Assembly (NCBI GenBank): GCA_963628785.1
Contig: CAVGGQ010000104.1
Span: 1 to 5,320, forward strand
DNA: 5,320 nucleotides
Direction: 5' to 3'
From: Apopatocola sp963628785
GTDB taxonomy: Bacteria > Bacillota > Clostridia > Oscillospirales > Oscillospiraceae
Below, piece by piece: positions 1-5,285 of this stretch. A program made the translations under genes and the position numbers. Within the stretch, counting starts at the first letter, position 1. Every line of letters begins with the position of its first letter. The notes beneath the pieces are model-generated. The model was given only the letters and a program-made list of their open reading frames with translations, did not search any database and was not told the origin of the DNA.

Positions 1-5
1 CAAAA

Positions 6-20
6 GGCAGTCTCTTTTTT
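6..20 (+). terminator. Probable right half of an intrinsic terminator cut by the window edge
   Basis: The sequence reads GGCAGTCTC followed directly by six T. This is what the 3' arm and U-tract of a Rho-independent terminator look like, with the 5' arm expected just left of position 1. Read on the minus strand it is an A6 tract, then GAGACTGCC, then TTTTG. The same structure could therefore serve as a bidirectional terminator and end pta transcription, for which no other U-tract terminator is visible. The left arm is not in the window, so this is a prediction from one half only. Confidence 0.4.
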
Positions 21-46
21 GCATATTCCGGTGTCAGTCCCGCGAT

Positions 47-185
47 GTTCCCGCCGACCGGCGGGAACGAGCCCAAGCCTCGCAGAGTTTGCGCCCGCAG
101 GCGCAAAGAAAGCGGAATCATTTTTTCCGATGACATGCGCATCGGAGTGCGTCCCCTCGTTCGGATGGCTTCGCCATTCGAACGA
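47..185 (-). repeat. Cluster of four stem-loops downstream of pta; no gene
   Basis: The 192 bases after pta hold no credible gene but four palindromes in a row. Arms 47-56 and 59-68 (GTTCCCGCCG/CGGCGGGAAC) are perfect, in practice 9 bp with a 4-base loop. Arms 88-95 and 100-107 (TTTGCGCC/GGCGCAAA) form 8 bp. Arms 126-132 and 140-146 (TCCGATG/CATCGGA) form 7 bp. Positions 157-185 form 7 bp (TCGTTCG/CGAACGA), one mismatch, then 5 bp (ATGGC/GCCAT) closed by a 3-base loop. The last begins 7 bases after the pta stop codon in the direction of transcription. None is followed on the minus strand by a U-tract, so none is a standard terminator. They could protect the 3' end of the pta mRNA or be a REP-like repeat; the sequence alone does not decide. 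All arms were read directly. Confidence 0.6.
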
Positions 186-192
186 AACGCCT

Positions 193-1191
193 TTAAGCGA
201 GTGCGGCGGTGATGATGGCCATCTTGTAGACCTCATCGGCGTTGCAGCCGCGGGAGAGGTCGTTGATGGGGGCGTTCAGACCCTGCAGGATCGGGCCGTA
301 GGCGGCGTAGCCGCCGAGACGCTGCGCAATCTTATAGCCGATGTTGCCGGCCTCGATGCAGGGGAAGATGAAGGTGTTCGCGTAGCCCGCGACCTTGGAG
401 CCGGGGAACTTGAGCTGTCCGACAACCGGAGCAACGGCGGCGTCAAACTGCATCTCGCCGTCGATGGCGAGGTCGGGAGCCATTTCCTTGGCAATCTTGG
501 TGGCCTCGTGGCTCAGAGGAACGGTCGCGCCCTTGCCGGAGCCGTTGGTGGAGAAGGAGAGCATGGCGACCTTCGGGTCGATGCCGAAGATCTTGGCGGT
601 CTTGGCGGTCTCGACGGCGACCTCCGCGAGCTTCCGGGCGGCGGAAACGGTGACGTTGCCTTCCTTGTCCTTGCTGTCCTCGTAGGAGATGTTGATGGCG
701 CAGTCGCCCATGGCGAGGAGCTCATCGCCGCGCTGCAGGATCATGCAGGAGGAGACGAGGTGAGAGCCGGGGCGGGTCTTGACGATCTGCAGTGCCGGAC
801 GCACGGTGTCGGCGGTGGAGTAGGTGGCGCCGCCGAGCAGGGAGTCGGCCACGCCCATCTTCACGAGCATGGTGCCGAAGTAGTTGCCCTTCTTGAGAAG
901 CTCGCGGCACTCGTCCGGGGTCATCTTGCCCTTGCGGAGAGCGGCCATAGTGTCGACCATCTCGTCCATGCGCTCGTAGGTCATGGGGTCGAGGATCTCG
1001 AGACCTTCGATATCAAAGCCGCCCTTGGCAGCCTCGGCGCGGACAACATCCACGTTGCCGACGAGCACGGGCGTGAGGAAGCCGTCCTTCTTCAGACGGG
1101 CAGCGGCCTCGAGGATACGGGCGTCGTGTCCTTCGGTGAACACGATGCGGCGGGGATTTGCCTTCAGCGTTTCGATCAGCTTATCAAACAT
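193..1191 (-). CDS. pta: Phosphate acetyltransferase (phosphotransacetylase)
   Basis: Pta reversibly converts acetyl-CoA and phosphate to acetyl phosphate and CoA in the cytoplasm; with acetate kinase it makes ATP and acetate. The 332-residue product has the length of the short, single-domain Pta class and lacks the N-terminal extension of the long enterobacterial form. Family motifs run in order: TEGHDARIL near residue 19, GGATYSTADTVRPALQIVK at 120-138, LSFSTNGSGKG at 211-221, DGEMQFDAA at 244-252, EAGNIGYKIAQRLGG at 280-294 and NAPINDLSRGC at 306-316. Ser313-Arg314 in the last motif should match the catalytic Ser309-Arg310 pair of the Methanosarcina thermophila enzyme. The ATG is preceded by GGAGG (1200-1204) with 8 bases of spacing. 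No ackA is seen in the 192 bases downstream, although the two are often adjacent. The upstream neighbour is an amino-acid symporter on the same strand. The protein appears complete, with no frameshift. Confidence 0.97.
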   Translation of the reverse strand: MFDKLIETLKANPRRIVFTEGHDARILEAAARLKKDGFLTPVLVGNVDVVRAEAAKGGFDIEGLEILDPMTYERMDEMVDTMAALRKGKMTPDECRELLKKGNYFGTMLVKMGVADSLLGGATYSTADTVRPALQIVKTRPGSHLVSSCMILQRGDELLAMGDCAINISYEDSKDKEGNVTVSAARKLAEVAVETAKTAKIFGIDPKVAMLSFSTNGSGKGATVPLSHEATKIAKEMAPDLAIDGEMQFDAAVAPVVGQLKFPGSKVAGYANTFIFPCIEAGNIGYKIAQRLGGYAAYGPILQGLNAPINDLSRGCNADEVYKMAIITAALA

Positions 1192-1207
1192 AGTGAAAAC
1201 CTCCGAT

Positions 1208-1243
1208 AAAAATTGGCTCCGCTGCTACAGGGCGCGCGGAGCC
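1208..1243 (-). terminator. Terminator-like hairpin in the pta leader (attenuator or symporter terminator)
   Basis: On the minus strand GGCTCCGC (1243-1236) pairs perfectly with GCGGAGCC (1222-1215) around a 13-base loop. AATTTTT follows, giving a five-base U-tract at 1212-1208. The structure lies downstream of the likely pta promoter and just upstream of the pta ribosome binding site at 1200-1204. It may end transcripts reading through from the symporter, for which no other terminator is visible, or act as a constitutive or regulated attenuator of pta. The large loop and short U-tract make it a moderate rather than a strong terminator. Confidence 0.5.
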
Positions 1244-1262
1244 TATGTTTTTCAGCACAAAT

Positions 1263-1290
1263 ATATTATCACGAATTGAAGAAAAGTCAA
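1263..1290 (-). promoter_or_regulatory. Probable pta promoter
   Basis: On the minus strand a -35 box TTGACT (1290-1285, five of six matches to TTGACA) is followed after 16 bases by TAATAT (1268-1263). An overlapping TATATT (1265-1260) is a better hexamer but has 19-base spacing. The tract is AT-rich, unlike the flanking genes. Transcription would start near 1255, giving a leader of about 65 nt that contains the hairpin at 1215-1243. Confidence 0.6.
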
Positions 1291-1323
1291 CCGATTCAAG
1301 AGCGAATTCTTTTTGCCCGTGTG

Positions 1324-2706
1324 TTACCTGCGTATATCATCCTGCTCCTCGCGGCTCGCTTTTACGACGAGCGGAGCGAGGGCGATGAGAGCGATAACGT
1401 TCGGAATGACCATGAGCTGGTTGAACATGTCGGTCAGCTCCCACACAAGGTCGTTGGAGAGGCAGGAGCCGAGGAAAATGAATGCGAGCGCGAGCACGGA
1501 GTACACCGGCACGGCCTTCTTGCCGAAGAGATATTCCACATTGATGCGGCCGAAGAAGTTCCAGCTGATGACGGTGGAGAACGCGAAGAAGAAGAGGCAT
1601 ACCGCCACAAAGAGTGCGCCGCCCTCGTTGCCGAGGATGGAGGAGAAGGCGAGCTGCGCCATATTCGTCTTGCTGATGCCCTCGGCGCTGCCCGAAGCGA
1701 GCGGGCCGCCGCCGGCGTAGAGCGTGGAGATAACGACGAGCGCGGTCATGGTGAGCACGACGAACGTATCGAAGAAAAGACCGATCATGGCGACGACGCC
1801 CTGCTCGTGCGGCTTCTTCACATTGGCCATGGCGTGTGCGTGCGGGGTGGAGCCCATGCCGGCTTCGTTGGAGAAGAGGCCGCGCTTGACGCCCTGACTG
1901 ATGGCCGTTTTGAGCGCGTAGCCGAGACTGCCGCCGATGATGGCGTTGGGGGCGAAGGCGTACTTGAAGATCATGGCGAACGTTTCGGGGATGTAGCGGA
2001 TGCGCACGACCAGCACGATGATGCCGCCGAGCAGATAGAGCACCGCCATCACGGGCACCATCTTCTCGGTGACGGACGCGACGCGCTGAATGCCGCCGAG
2101 GAAGATGACAGCGGCGATGATCGTCACGAATATGCCGACGACCCAGGTGGGAACGCCGAGCGCGTTGGAGCACGTCTCGCCGATGGAGTTCGACTGCACC
2201 ATGCAGCCCATGAAGCCGAGCGCGAGGATAATGGCGACGGCGAAGAACACGGAGAGGAACCTGCCGAACGCGTTCGGGAAGGCGCGCCTGATGTAGTACA
2301 CCGGGCCGCCGTGGACGCTGCCGTCCGGACGGACTTCGCGCGTTTCCTGCGCGAGCACGGCCTCGGAGTAAATGGTCGCCATGCCGAAGAACGCGATGAT
2401 CCACATCCAGAAGATGGCGCCGGGACCGCCGATGAGGATGGCGCCCGAAGCGCCGATGATGTTGCCGGTGCCGACCTGCGCGGCAATGGCCGTGGCGAGC
2501 GCCTGGAAGGAGCTGATGCCGGACTCCTGCTTGCCGCCGTGGAGCGAGAAGTTGCCGAACGTGCGGTGCCAGCCCTCTTTGAAGCAGCGCACCTGCACGA
2601 ACTTCGTCTTGATCGAGAAGAACAGACCCGTACCGACGAGCAGGACGATGAGAATGTAGTCCGAGAGATAGACGTTGATTTTCTGTACGATTTCGAGCAG
2701 CGACAT
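1324..2706 (-). CDS. AGCS-family sodium:alanine/glycine symporter
   Basis: This 460-residue membrane protein belongs to the alanine or glycine:cation symporter family, which imports small neutral amino acids with sodium. Hydrophobic segments are spread along the whole chain, for example residues 17-32, 89-112, 151-170, 187-205, 216-234, 303-325 and 360-385. Two family hallmarks are intact: AAQVGTGNIIG at 75-85 and GLFSNEAGMGSTPHAHA at 276-292. The C-terminus is short and charged (KASREEQDDIRR), as expected for a cytoplasmic tail. The length is normal and there is no frameshift. The start is fixed by AGGAGG (2715-2720) 8 bases before the ATG. The glycine riboswitch in the leader strongly suggests glycine is a physiological substrate, though alanine is possible. 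The gene is followed by pta on the same strand after 132 bases. Family members are variously named alsT, agcS or dagA; the exact symbol cannot be assigned. Confidence 0.95.
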   Translation of the reverse strand: MSLLEIVQKINVYLSDYILIVLLVGTGLFFSIKTKFVQVRCFKEGWHRTFGNFSLHGGKQESGISSFQALATAIAAQVGTGNIIGASGAILIGGPGAIFWMWIIAFFGMATIYSEAVLAQETREVRPDGSVHGGPVYYIRRAFPNAFGRFLSVFFAVAIILALGFMGCMVQSNSIGETCSNALGVPTWVVGIFVTIIAAVIFLGGIQRVASVTEKMVPVMAVLYLLGGIIVLVVRIRYIPETFAMIFKYAFAPNAIIGGSLGYALKTAISQGVKRGLFSNEAGMGSTPHAHAMANVKKPHEQGVVAMIGLFFDTFVVLTMTALVVISTLYAGGGPLASGSAEGISKTNMAQLAFSSILGNEGGALFVAVCLFFFAFSTVISWNFFGRINVEYLFGKKAVPVYSVLALAFIFLGSCLSNDLVWELTDMFNQLMVIPNVIALIALAPLVVKASREEQDDIRR

Positions 2707-2714
2707 GGTGACTT

Positions 2715-2720
2715 CCTCCT
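2715..2720 (-). promoter_or_regulatory. Ribosome binding site of the symporter, next to the terminator U-tract
   Basis: AGGAGG on the minus strand lies 8 bases before the symporter ATG and only a few bases after the U-tract of the leader terminator. Transcripts must pass the terminator before the site is made, so control by the riboswitch is most simply transcriptional. Confidence 0.85.
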
Positions 2721-2722
2721 AC

Positions 2723-2759
2723 ATAAAAAAATAAAGCTGCCGACAAAACCAGCAACTCC
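2723..2759 (-). terminator. Intrinsic terminator in the symporter leader (riboswitch expression platform)
   Basis: On the minus strand GTTGCTG (2756-2750) pairs with CGGCAGC (2742-2736) around the loop GTTTTGT. G-U and A-U pairs can extend the stem outward by up to three (GGA with UUU). It is followed by TTTATTTTTTTAT (2735-2723), a long U-rich tract. It stands between the glycine aptamer and the ribosome binding site, which is the standard arrangement for a transcription-terminating riboswitch. Confidence 0.8.
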
Positions 2760-2802
2760 GGAAAGCACAAAAGGCACAAATAATAAAAATGCCGCTTACC
2801 CG

Positions 2803-2875
2803 CTCTGTCCTTTAGCCTGAGAGATTCGACCTTTCGGTCTTGCACCTTCGGCACCCGTGATGGGATTCTCCAGAG
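2803..2875 (-). promoter_or_regulatory. Glycine riboswitch aptamer (single)
   Basis: On the minus strand the conserved glycine-aptamer core is plain. The closing stem is CTCTG (2875-2871) with CAGAG (2807-2803). Inside it GGAGA faces TCTCTCAGG, a CCC/GGG stem encloses ATCAC, then come GCCGAAGGTGCAAG (2853-2840) and the hairpin GACC-GAAA-GGTC. The 3' block CTCTCAGGCTAAAGGACAGAG is a near-perfect match to the family consensus. Only one full aptamer is present: upstream sequence has only a simple hairpin, and downstream is a terminator. It therefore belongs to the singlet class, not the tandem class. It binds glycine in the nascent RNA and should control the terminator at 2723-2759. Direction of control is not readable. 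Glycine-cleavage operons are typically switched on by glycine, whereas I recall singlets before transporters often switching off. Confidence 0.95.
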
Positions 2876-2885
2876 TCTCCTCCGC

Positions 2886-2911
2886 CGACAGTCTCCGAAA
2901 AGATCCTGCCG
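2886..2911 (-). promoter_or_regulatory. 5' leader hairpin with tandem G-A mismatches before the glycine aptamer
   Basis: Read on the minus strand, CGGCAG (2911-2906) pairs with CTGTCG (2891-2886). The next two opposed bases on each strand are GA and GA, which form tandem sheared G-A pairs. TCT then pairs with GGA (one G-U pair) under a TTTC loop. The hairpin lies between the promoter and the aptamer, about 10 bases before the P1 stem. Singlet glycine riboswitches commonly keep a reduced 'ghost' structure in place of the missing second aptamer, and this is a candidate for it. Pairing was read by eye; the role is inferred. Confidence 0.5.
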
Positions 2912-2940
2912 ACTTCAACGGAATATTTTGTTGTGAGAAA

Positions 2941-2969
2941 ACTATAGCATGCCCCGTATAAAAATGCAA
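2941..2969 (-). promoter_or_regulatory. Probable promoter of the riboswitch-symporter transcript
   Basis: On the minus strand a -10 box TATAGT (2946-2941), extended by an upstream TG (TGC-TATAGT), lies 17 bases after TTGCAT (2969-2964). The -35 match is partial, but the extended -10 and ideal spacing compensate. Transcription would begin near 2934, about 60 nt before the aptamer. An imperfect operator-like inverted repeat, CCGTAT and ATACGG with a 9-base gap (2954-2974), overlaps the -35 box. A second perfect TATAAT (2995-2990, minus strand) lies farther upstream but lacks a good -35. Confidence 0.65.
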
Positions 2970-3084
2970 TACGGAAATTTTATTTTGTCATTATAGCCAT
3001 GATACAATGCAATTTCCTAAGCGCTTTGCCGTCGTTTGCATAAATACTTGCGAATTTCAAATAAAAATGCGTGAAAACTCAAGC

Positions 3085-3114
3085 TTTACAAATGCGTTCG
3101 CTTCCTGTTATAAT
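3085..3114 (+). promoter_or_regulatory. Probable promoter of the regulator-lepA operon
   Basis: TTTACA (3085-3090) is followed after 18 bases by a perfect TATAAT (3109-3114). Transcription should start near 3121, leaving a leader of about 34 nt before the regulator start. The inverted repeat TACA-AAC-TGTA (3114-3124) straddles the predicted start point and could be an operator, although it is short. The remaining AT-rich spacer between this promoter and the divergent one at 2941-2969 shows no gene. Confidence 0.75.
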
Positions 3115-3154
3115 ACAAACTGTAATCATACGAGAAAAGGAGCTGTATGCCCCG

Positions 3155-3451
3155 ATGGCCAGAGGTTTTTCGGAAACGATGTCGGCGCTCCGGAAGAAGC
3201 GCGGCGCTTCGCAGCGCACGGCGGCGGCAGAGCTCGGCATATCCCAGGCGCTGCTCTCCCACTACGAAAACGGCGCGCGTGAGCCGGGGCTGGAGTTCGT
3301 GTGCCGCGCGTGCGACTATTACGGCGTCACGGCAGACTATCTGCTCGGCCGCACGGATGAGCCGGAAGGCGAAGGCACGTCCCGCCTCAGCGCTCTCGCC
3401 AAAGAGCTCCGCGCTCTCGCCGAGCGTCTGGAGTCCGGAATAAAGGAGTAA
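3155..3451 (+). CDS. Small XRE-family helix-turn-helix transcriptional regulator
   Basis: The 98-residue protein is almost entirely one Cro/C1-type DNA-binding domain (about residues 6-66). Its features are the LRKKRGASQRTAAAELGIS helix-turn-helix entry (12-30), the recognition segment QALLSHYENGAREPG (31-45) and the closing YYGVTADYLLGRT (55-67). A charged linker and a Leu/Arg/Glu-rich amphipathic helix (about 75-95) follow and may mediate dimerisation. There is no ligand or enzymatic domain. I chose the ATG at 3155: the frame is open farther upstream, but a start at 3071 would lie before the promoter's start point, and the domain begins just after 3155. The ribosome binding site AAAAGGAG (3135-3142) is 12 bases away, a long spacing, with an out-of-frame ATG at 3147 between. 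lepA begins 9 bases after the stop, so the two are probably one operon. The target is unknown; autoregulation or control of the divergent symporter are possibilities only. Confidence 0.88.
   Translation: MARGFSETMSALRKKRGASQRTAAAELGISQALLSHYENGAREPGLEFVCRACDYYGVTADYLLGRTDEPEGEGTSRLSALAKELRALAERLESGIKE
3442..3448 (+). promoter_or_regulatory. lepA ribosome binding site inside the end of the regulator gene
   Basis: AAAGGAG overlaps the last sense codons of the regulator (ATA AAG GAG TAA) and stands 12 bases before the lepA ATG. Ribosomes finishing the regulator terminate on this site, so translation of the two genes is likely linked. Confidence 0.75.
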
Positions 3452-3460
3452 CATAGACCT

Positions 3461-5266
3461 ATGATCGATCAGAGCCATATCCGCAATTTTTCCATTATCG
3501 CGCACATTGACCACGGCAAATCCACGCTCTCCGACCGCCTCATCGAGCTGTGCGGCGCGGTGGAGATGCGCGAGATGTCCGACCAGATCCTCGACAACAT
3601 GGATCTCGAGCGCGAGCGCGGCATAACCATCAAGGCGCGCGCCGTCGGCCTCACCTACCATGCGCAGGACGGCGAGACGTACACGCTCAACCTCATCGAC
3701 ACGCCGGGCCATGTGGACTTTAACTACGAGGTCTCCCGCTCGCTCGCCGCGTGCGAGGGCGCGGTGCTCGTGGTGGACGCCTCGCAGGGCGTGGAAGCGC
3801 AGACACTCGCGAACACATATCTTGCCCTCGAGCACGACCTCGAGATCCTGCCCGTCATCAACAAGATCGACCTGCCCGCGGCCGACCCCGAGCGCACGAA
3901 AACGGAGATTGAGGATATCATCGGCATCCCCGCCATGGACGCGCCGGAGATCTCCGCGAAAAACGGCATCAACGTGGAGTCCGTGCCCGAGTACATCGTA
4001 AAGCATGTGCCCGCGCCGAACGGCGACCCGAACGCCCCGCTCAAGGCGCTCGTGTTTGACAGCCAGTACGACACCTACCGCGGCGTCATCGTCCTCATCC
4101 GCGTGGAGGACGGCGTGCTGCACCGCGACGATGTGATCCGCCTCATGGCGACCGGCGCGGAGTATAAGGTCGTCGAGGTCGGGCATCTGCGCCCGATGGG
4201 TCTCGACCCGTGCGCCGAGCTTGCCGCCGGCGACGTCGGCTACTTCACCGCGAGCATCAAGAATGTCGAAGACACCCGTGTGGGCGACACCGTTACCGGC
4301 AGCACACGCCCGTGCGCCGAAGCGCTCCCCGGCTACCGTCCGGCGCGCAGCATGGTCTACTGCGGCATCTACACCGAGGACGGCTCCAAGTTCCCGGATC
4401 TGCGCGATGCGCTCGAAAAGCTCAAGCTCAACGACGCCTCGCTCTCGTTCGAGCCGGAAACATCCATCGCTCTCGGCTACGGCTTCCGCTGCGGCTTCCT
4501 CGGCATGCTCCACATGGAGGTCATTCAGGAGCGCCTCGAGCGCGAGTTCGACCTCGACCTCGTCACCACGCTCCCCTCGGTCATTTACGAGGTGAAAAAG
4601 ACGGACGGCACGACCGTGTTCGTCGATAACCCGCACAACTACCCCGACCCCGCGACGATCGCCGAGTCGCTCGAGCCGTTCGTAAAGGTGACCATCATCA
4701 CGCCGAACGAGTTCGTCGGCAACATCATGCCGCTCTGCCAGGACCGGCGCGGCGTCTATAAAAACATGCAGTATCTCGACCAGCGGCTCGTGGAAATGCA
4801 TTACGAAATGCCGCTCAACGAGATCATCTACGACTTTTTCGACACGCTCAAAGCGAAAACGAAGGGCTACGCCTCGCTCGACTATGAGCTTTCGGAGTAT
4901 GTGCCGAGCGACCTCGTGAAGGTCGATATGCTCCTCAACGGCGACCAGGTGGACGCGCTCAGCTTCATCGCGCACCGCGACAAGGCCTACGGCCGCGCGC
5001 GCAAGCTGTGCGAAAAGCTCCGCGACAACATCCCCCGCCAGCTCTTCGAGGTGCCCGTGCAGGCAGCCATCGGCGGCAAGATCATCGCCCGCGAAACGGT
5101 GCGCGCCATGCGCAAGGACGTCCTCGCCAAATGCTACGGCGGCGACATCACCCGCAAGAAAAAGCTCCTCGAAAAGCAGAAGGAAGGCAAAAAGAAAATG
5201 CGCCAGCTCGGCACCGTCCAGATCCCGACAGAGGCCTTCCTCGCGGTACTCAAGCTGGACGAGTAA
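3461..5266 (+). CDS. lepA: Elongation factor 4 (translational GTPase LepA)
   Basis: LepA/EF4 is a ribosome-associated GTPase related to EF-G, implicated in back-translocation or rescue of stalled ribosomes and in initiation and ribosome assembly; it is usually non-essential. The 601-residue product has the normal family length. The GTPase motifs are all intact: AHIDHGKST (14-22), RERGITIKA (51-59), DTPGH (80-84), NKID (134-137) and SAK (165-167). His84 matches the catalytic histidine of this GTPase class. A beta-barrel domain begins near APLKALVFDSQYDTYRGV (192-209) and EF-G III- and V-like domains follow. The LepA-specific C-terminal domain is recognised by YGGDITRKKKLLEKQKEGKK (559-578), with IPTEAFLAVLK near the end. 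EF-G domain IV is absent, as expected. The start is the family-typical MIDQSHIRNFSIIAHIDHGKS. It is preceded by the XRE regulator in the same operon and followed by a strong hairpin. Nothing is truncated. Confidence 0.98.
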   Translation: MIDQSHIRNFSIIAHIDHGKSTLSDRLIELCGAVEMREMSDQILDNMDLERERGITIKARAVGLTYHAQDGETYTLNLIDTPGHVDFNYEVSRSLAACEGAVLVVDASQGVEAQTLANTYLALEHDLEILPVINKIDLPAADPERTKTEIEDIIGIPAMDAPEISAKNGINVESVPEYIVKHVPAPNGDPNAPLKALVFDSQYDTYRGVIVLIRVEDGVLHRDDVIRLMATGAEYKVVEVGHLRPMGLDPCAELAAGDVGYFTASIKNVEDTRVGDTVTGSTRPCAEALPGYRPARSMVYCGIYTEDGSKFPDLRDALEKLKLNDASLSFEPETSIALGYGFRCGFLGMLHMEVIQERLEREFDLDLVTTLPSVIYEVKKTDGTTVFVDNPHNYPDPATIAESLEPFVKVTIITPNEFVGNIMPLCQDRRGVYKNMQYLDQRLVEMHYEMPLNEIIYDFFDTLKAKTKGYASLDYELSEYVPSDLVKVDMLLNGDQVDALSFIAHRDKAYGRARKLCEKLRDNIPRQLFEVPVQAAIGGKIIARETVRAMRKDVLAKCYGGDITRKKKLLEKQKEGKKKMRQLGTVQIPTEAFLAVLKLDE

Positions 5267-5285
5267 AAGAATACCAAACGAATCA

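Noticed and set aside
19..1209. Plus-strand open frame of 396 codons across pta and the hairpin cluster
   Set aside because: It is antisense to a full-length Pta and runs through four palindromes; no family resemblance or supported start.
1289..1316. Possible plus-strand terminator (GATTC...GAATTC followed by T5)
   Set aside because: Only about four base pairs form, and no plus-strand gene ends here.
1213..2820. Long plus-strand open frame of 535 codons opposite the symporter gene
   Set aside because: It is antisense to a clear AGCS protein. Its translation is His/Glu/Asp/Gly-rich low-complexity sequence typical of the antisense of GC-rich codons, and it has no family motifs or good ribosome binding site.
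2886..2911. A second, full glycine aptamer forming a tandem riboswitch
   Set aside because: The conserved GCCGAAGG and CTCTCAGGC blocks occur only once; the upstream region has only a simple hairpin.
3147..3443. Alternative frame starting at ATG 3147 across the regulator
   Set aside because: Only 4 bases from the SD, and the product is Arg/Ser/Ala-rich without a domain; the 3155 frame encodes a textbook helix-turn-helix protein.
3086..4975. Minus-strand open frame of 629 codons opposite lepA and the regulator
   Set aside because: It is antisense to intact lepA, with a biased Val/Glu/Arg/Asp/His-rich composition and no recognisable domain. GC-rich codon use suppresses stops in this frame.
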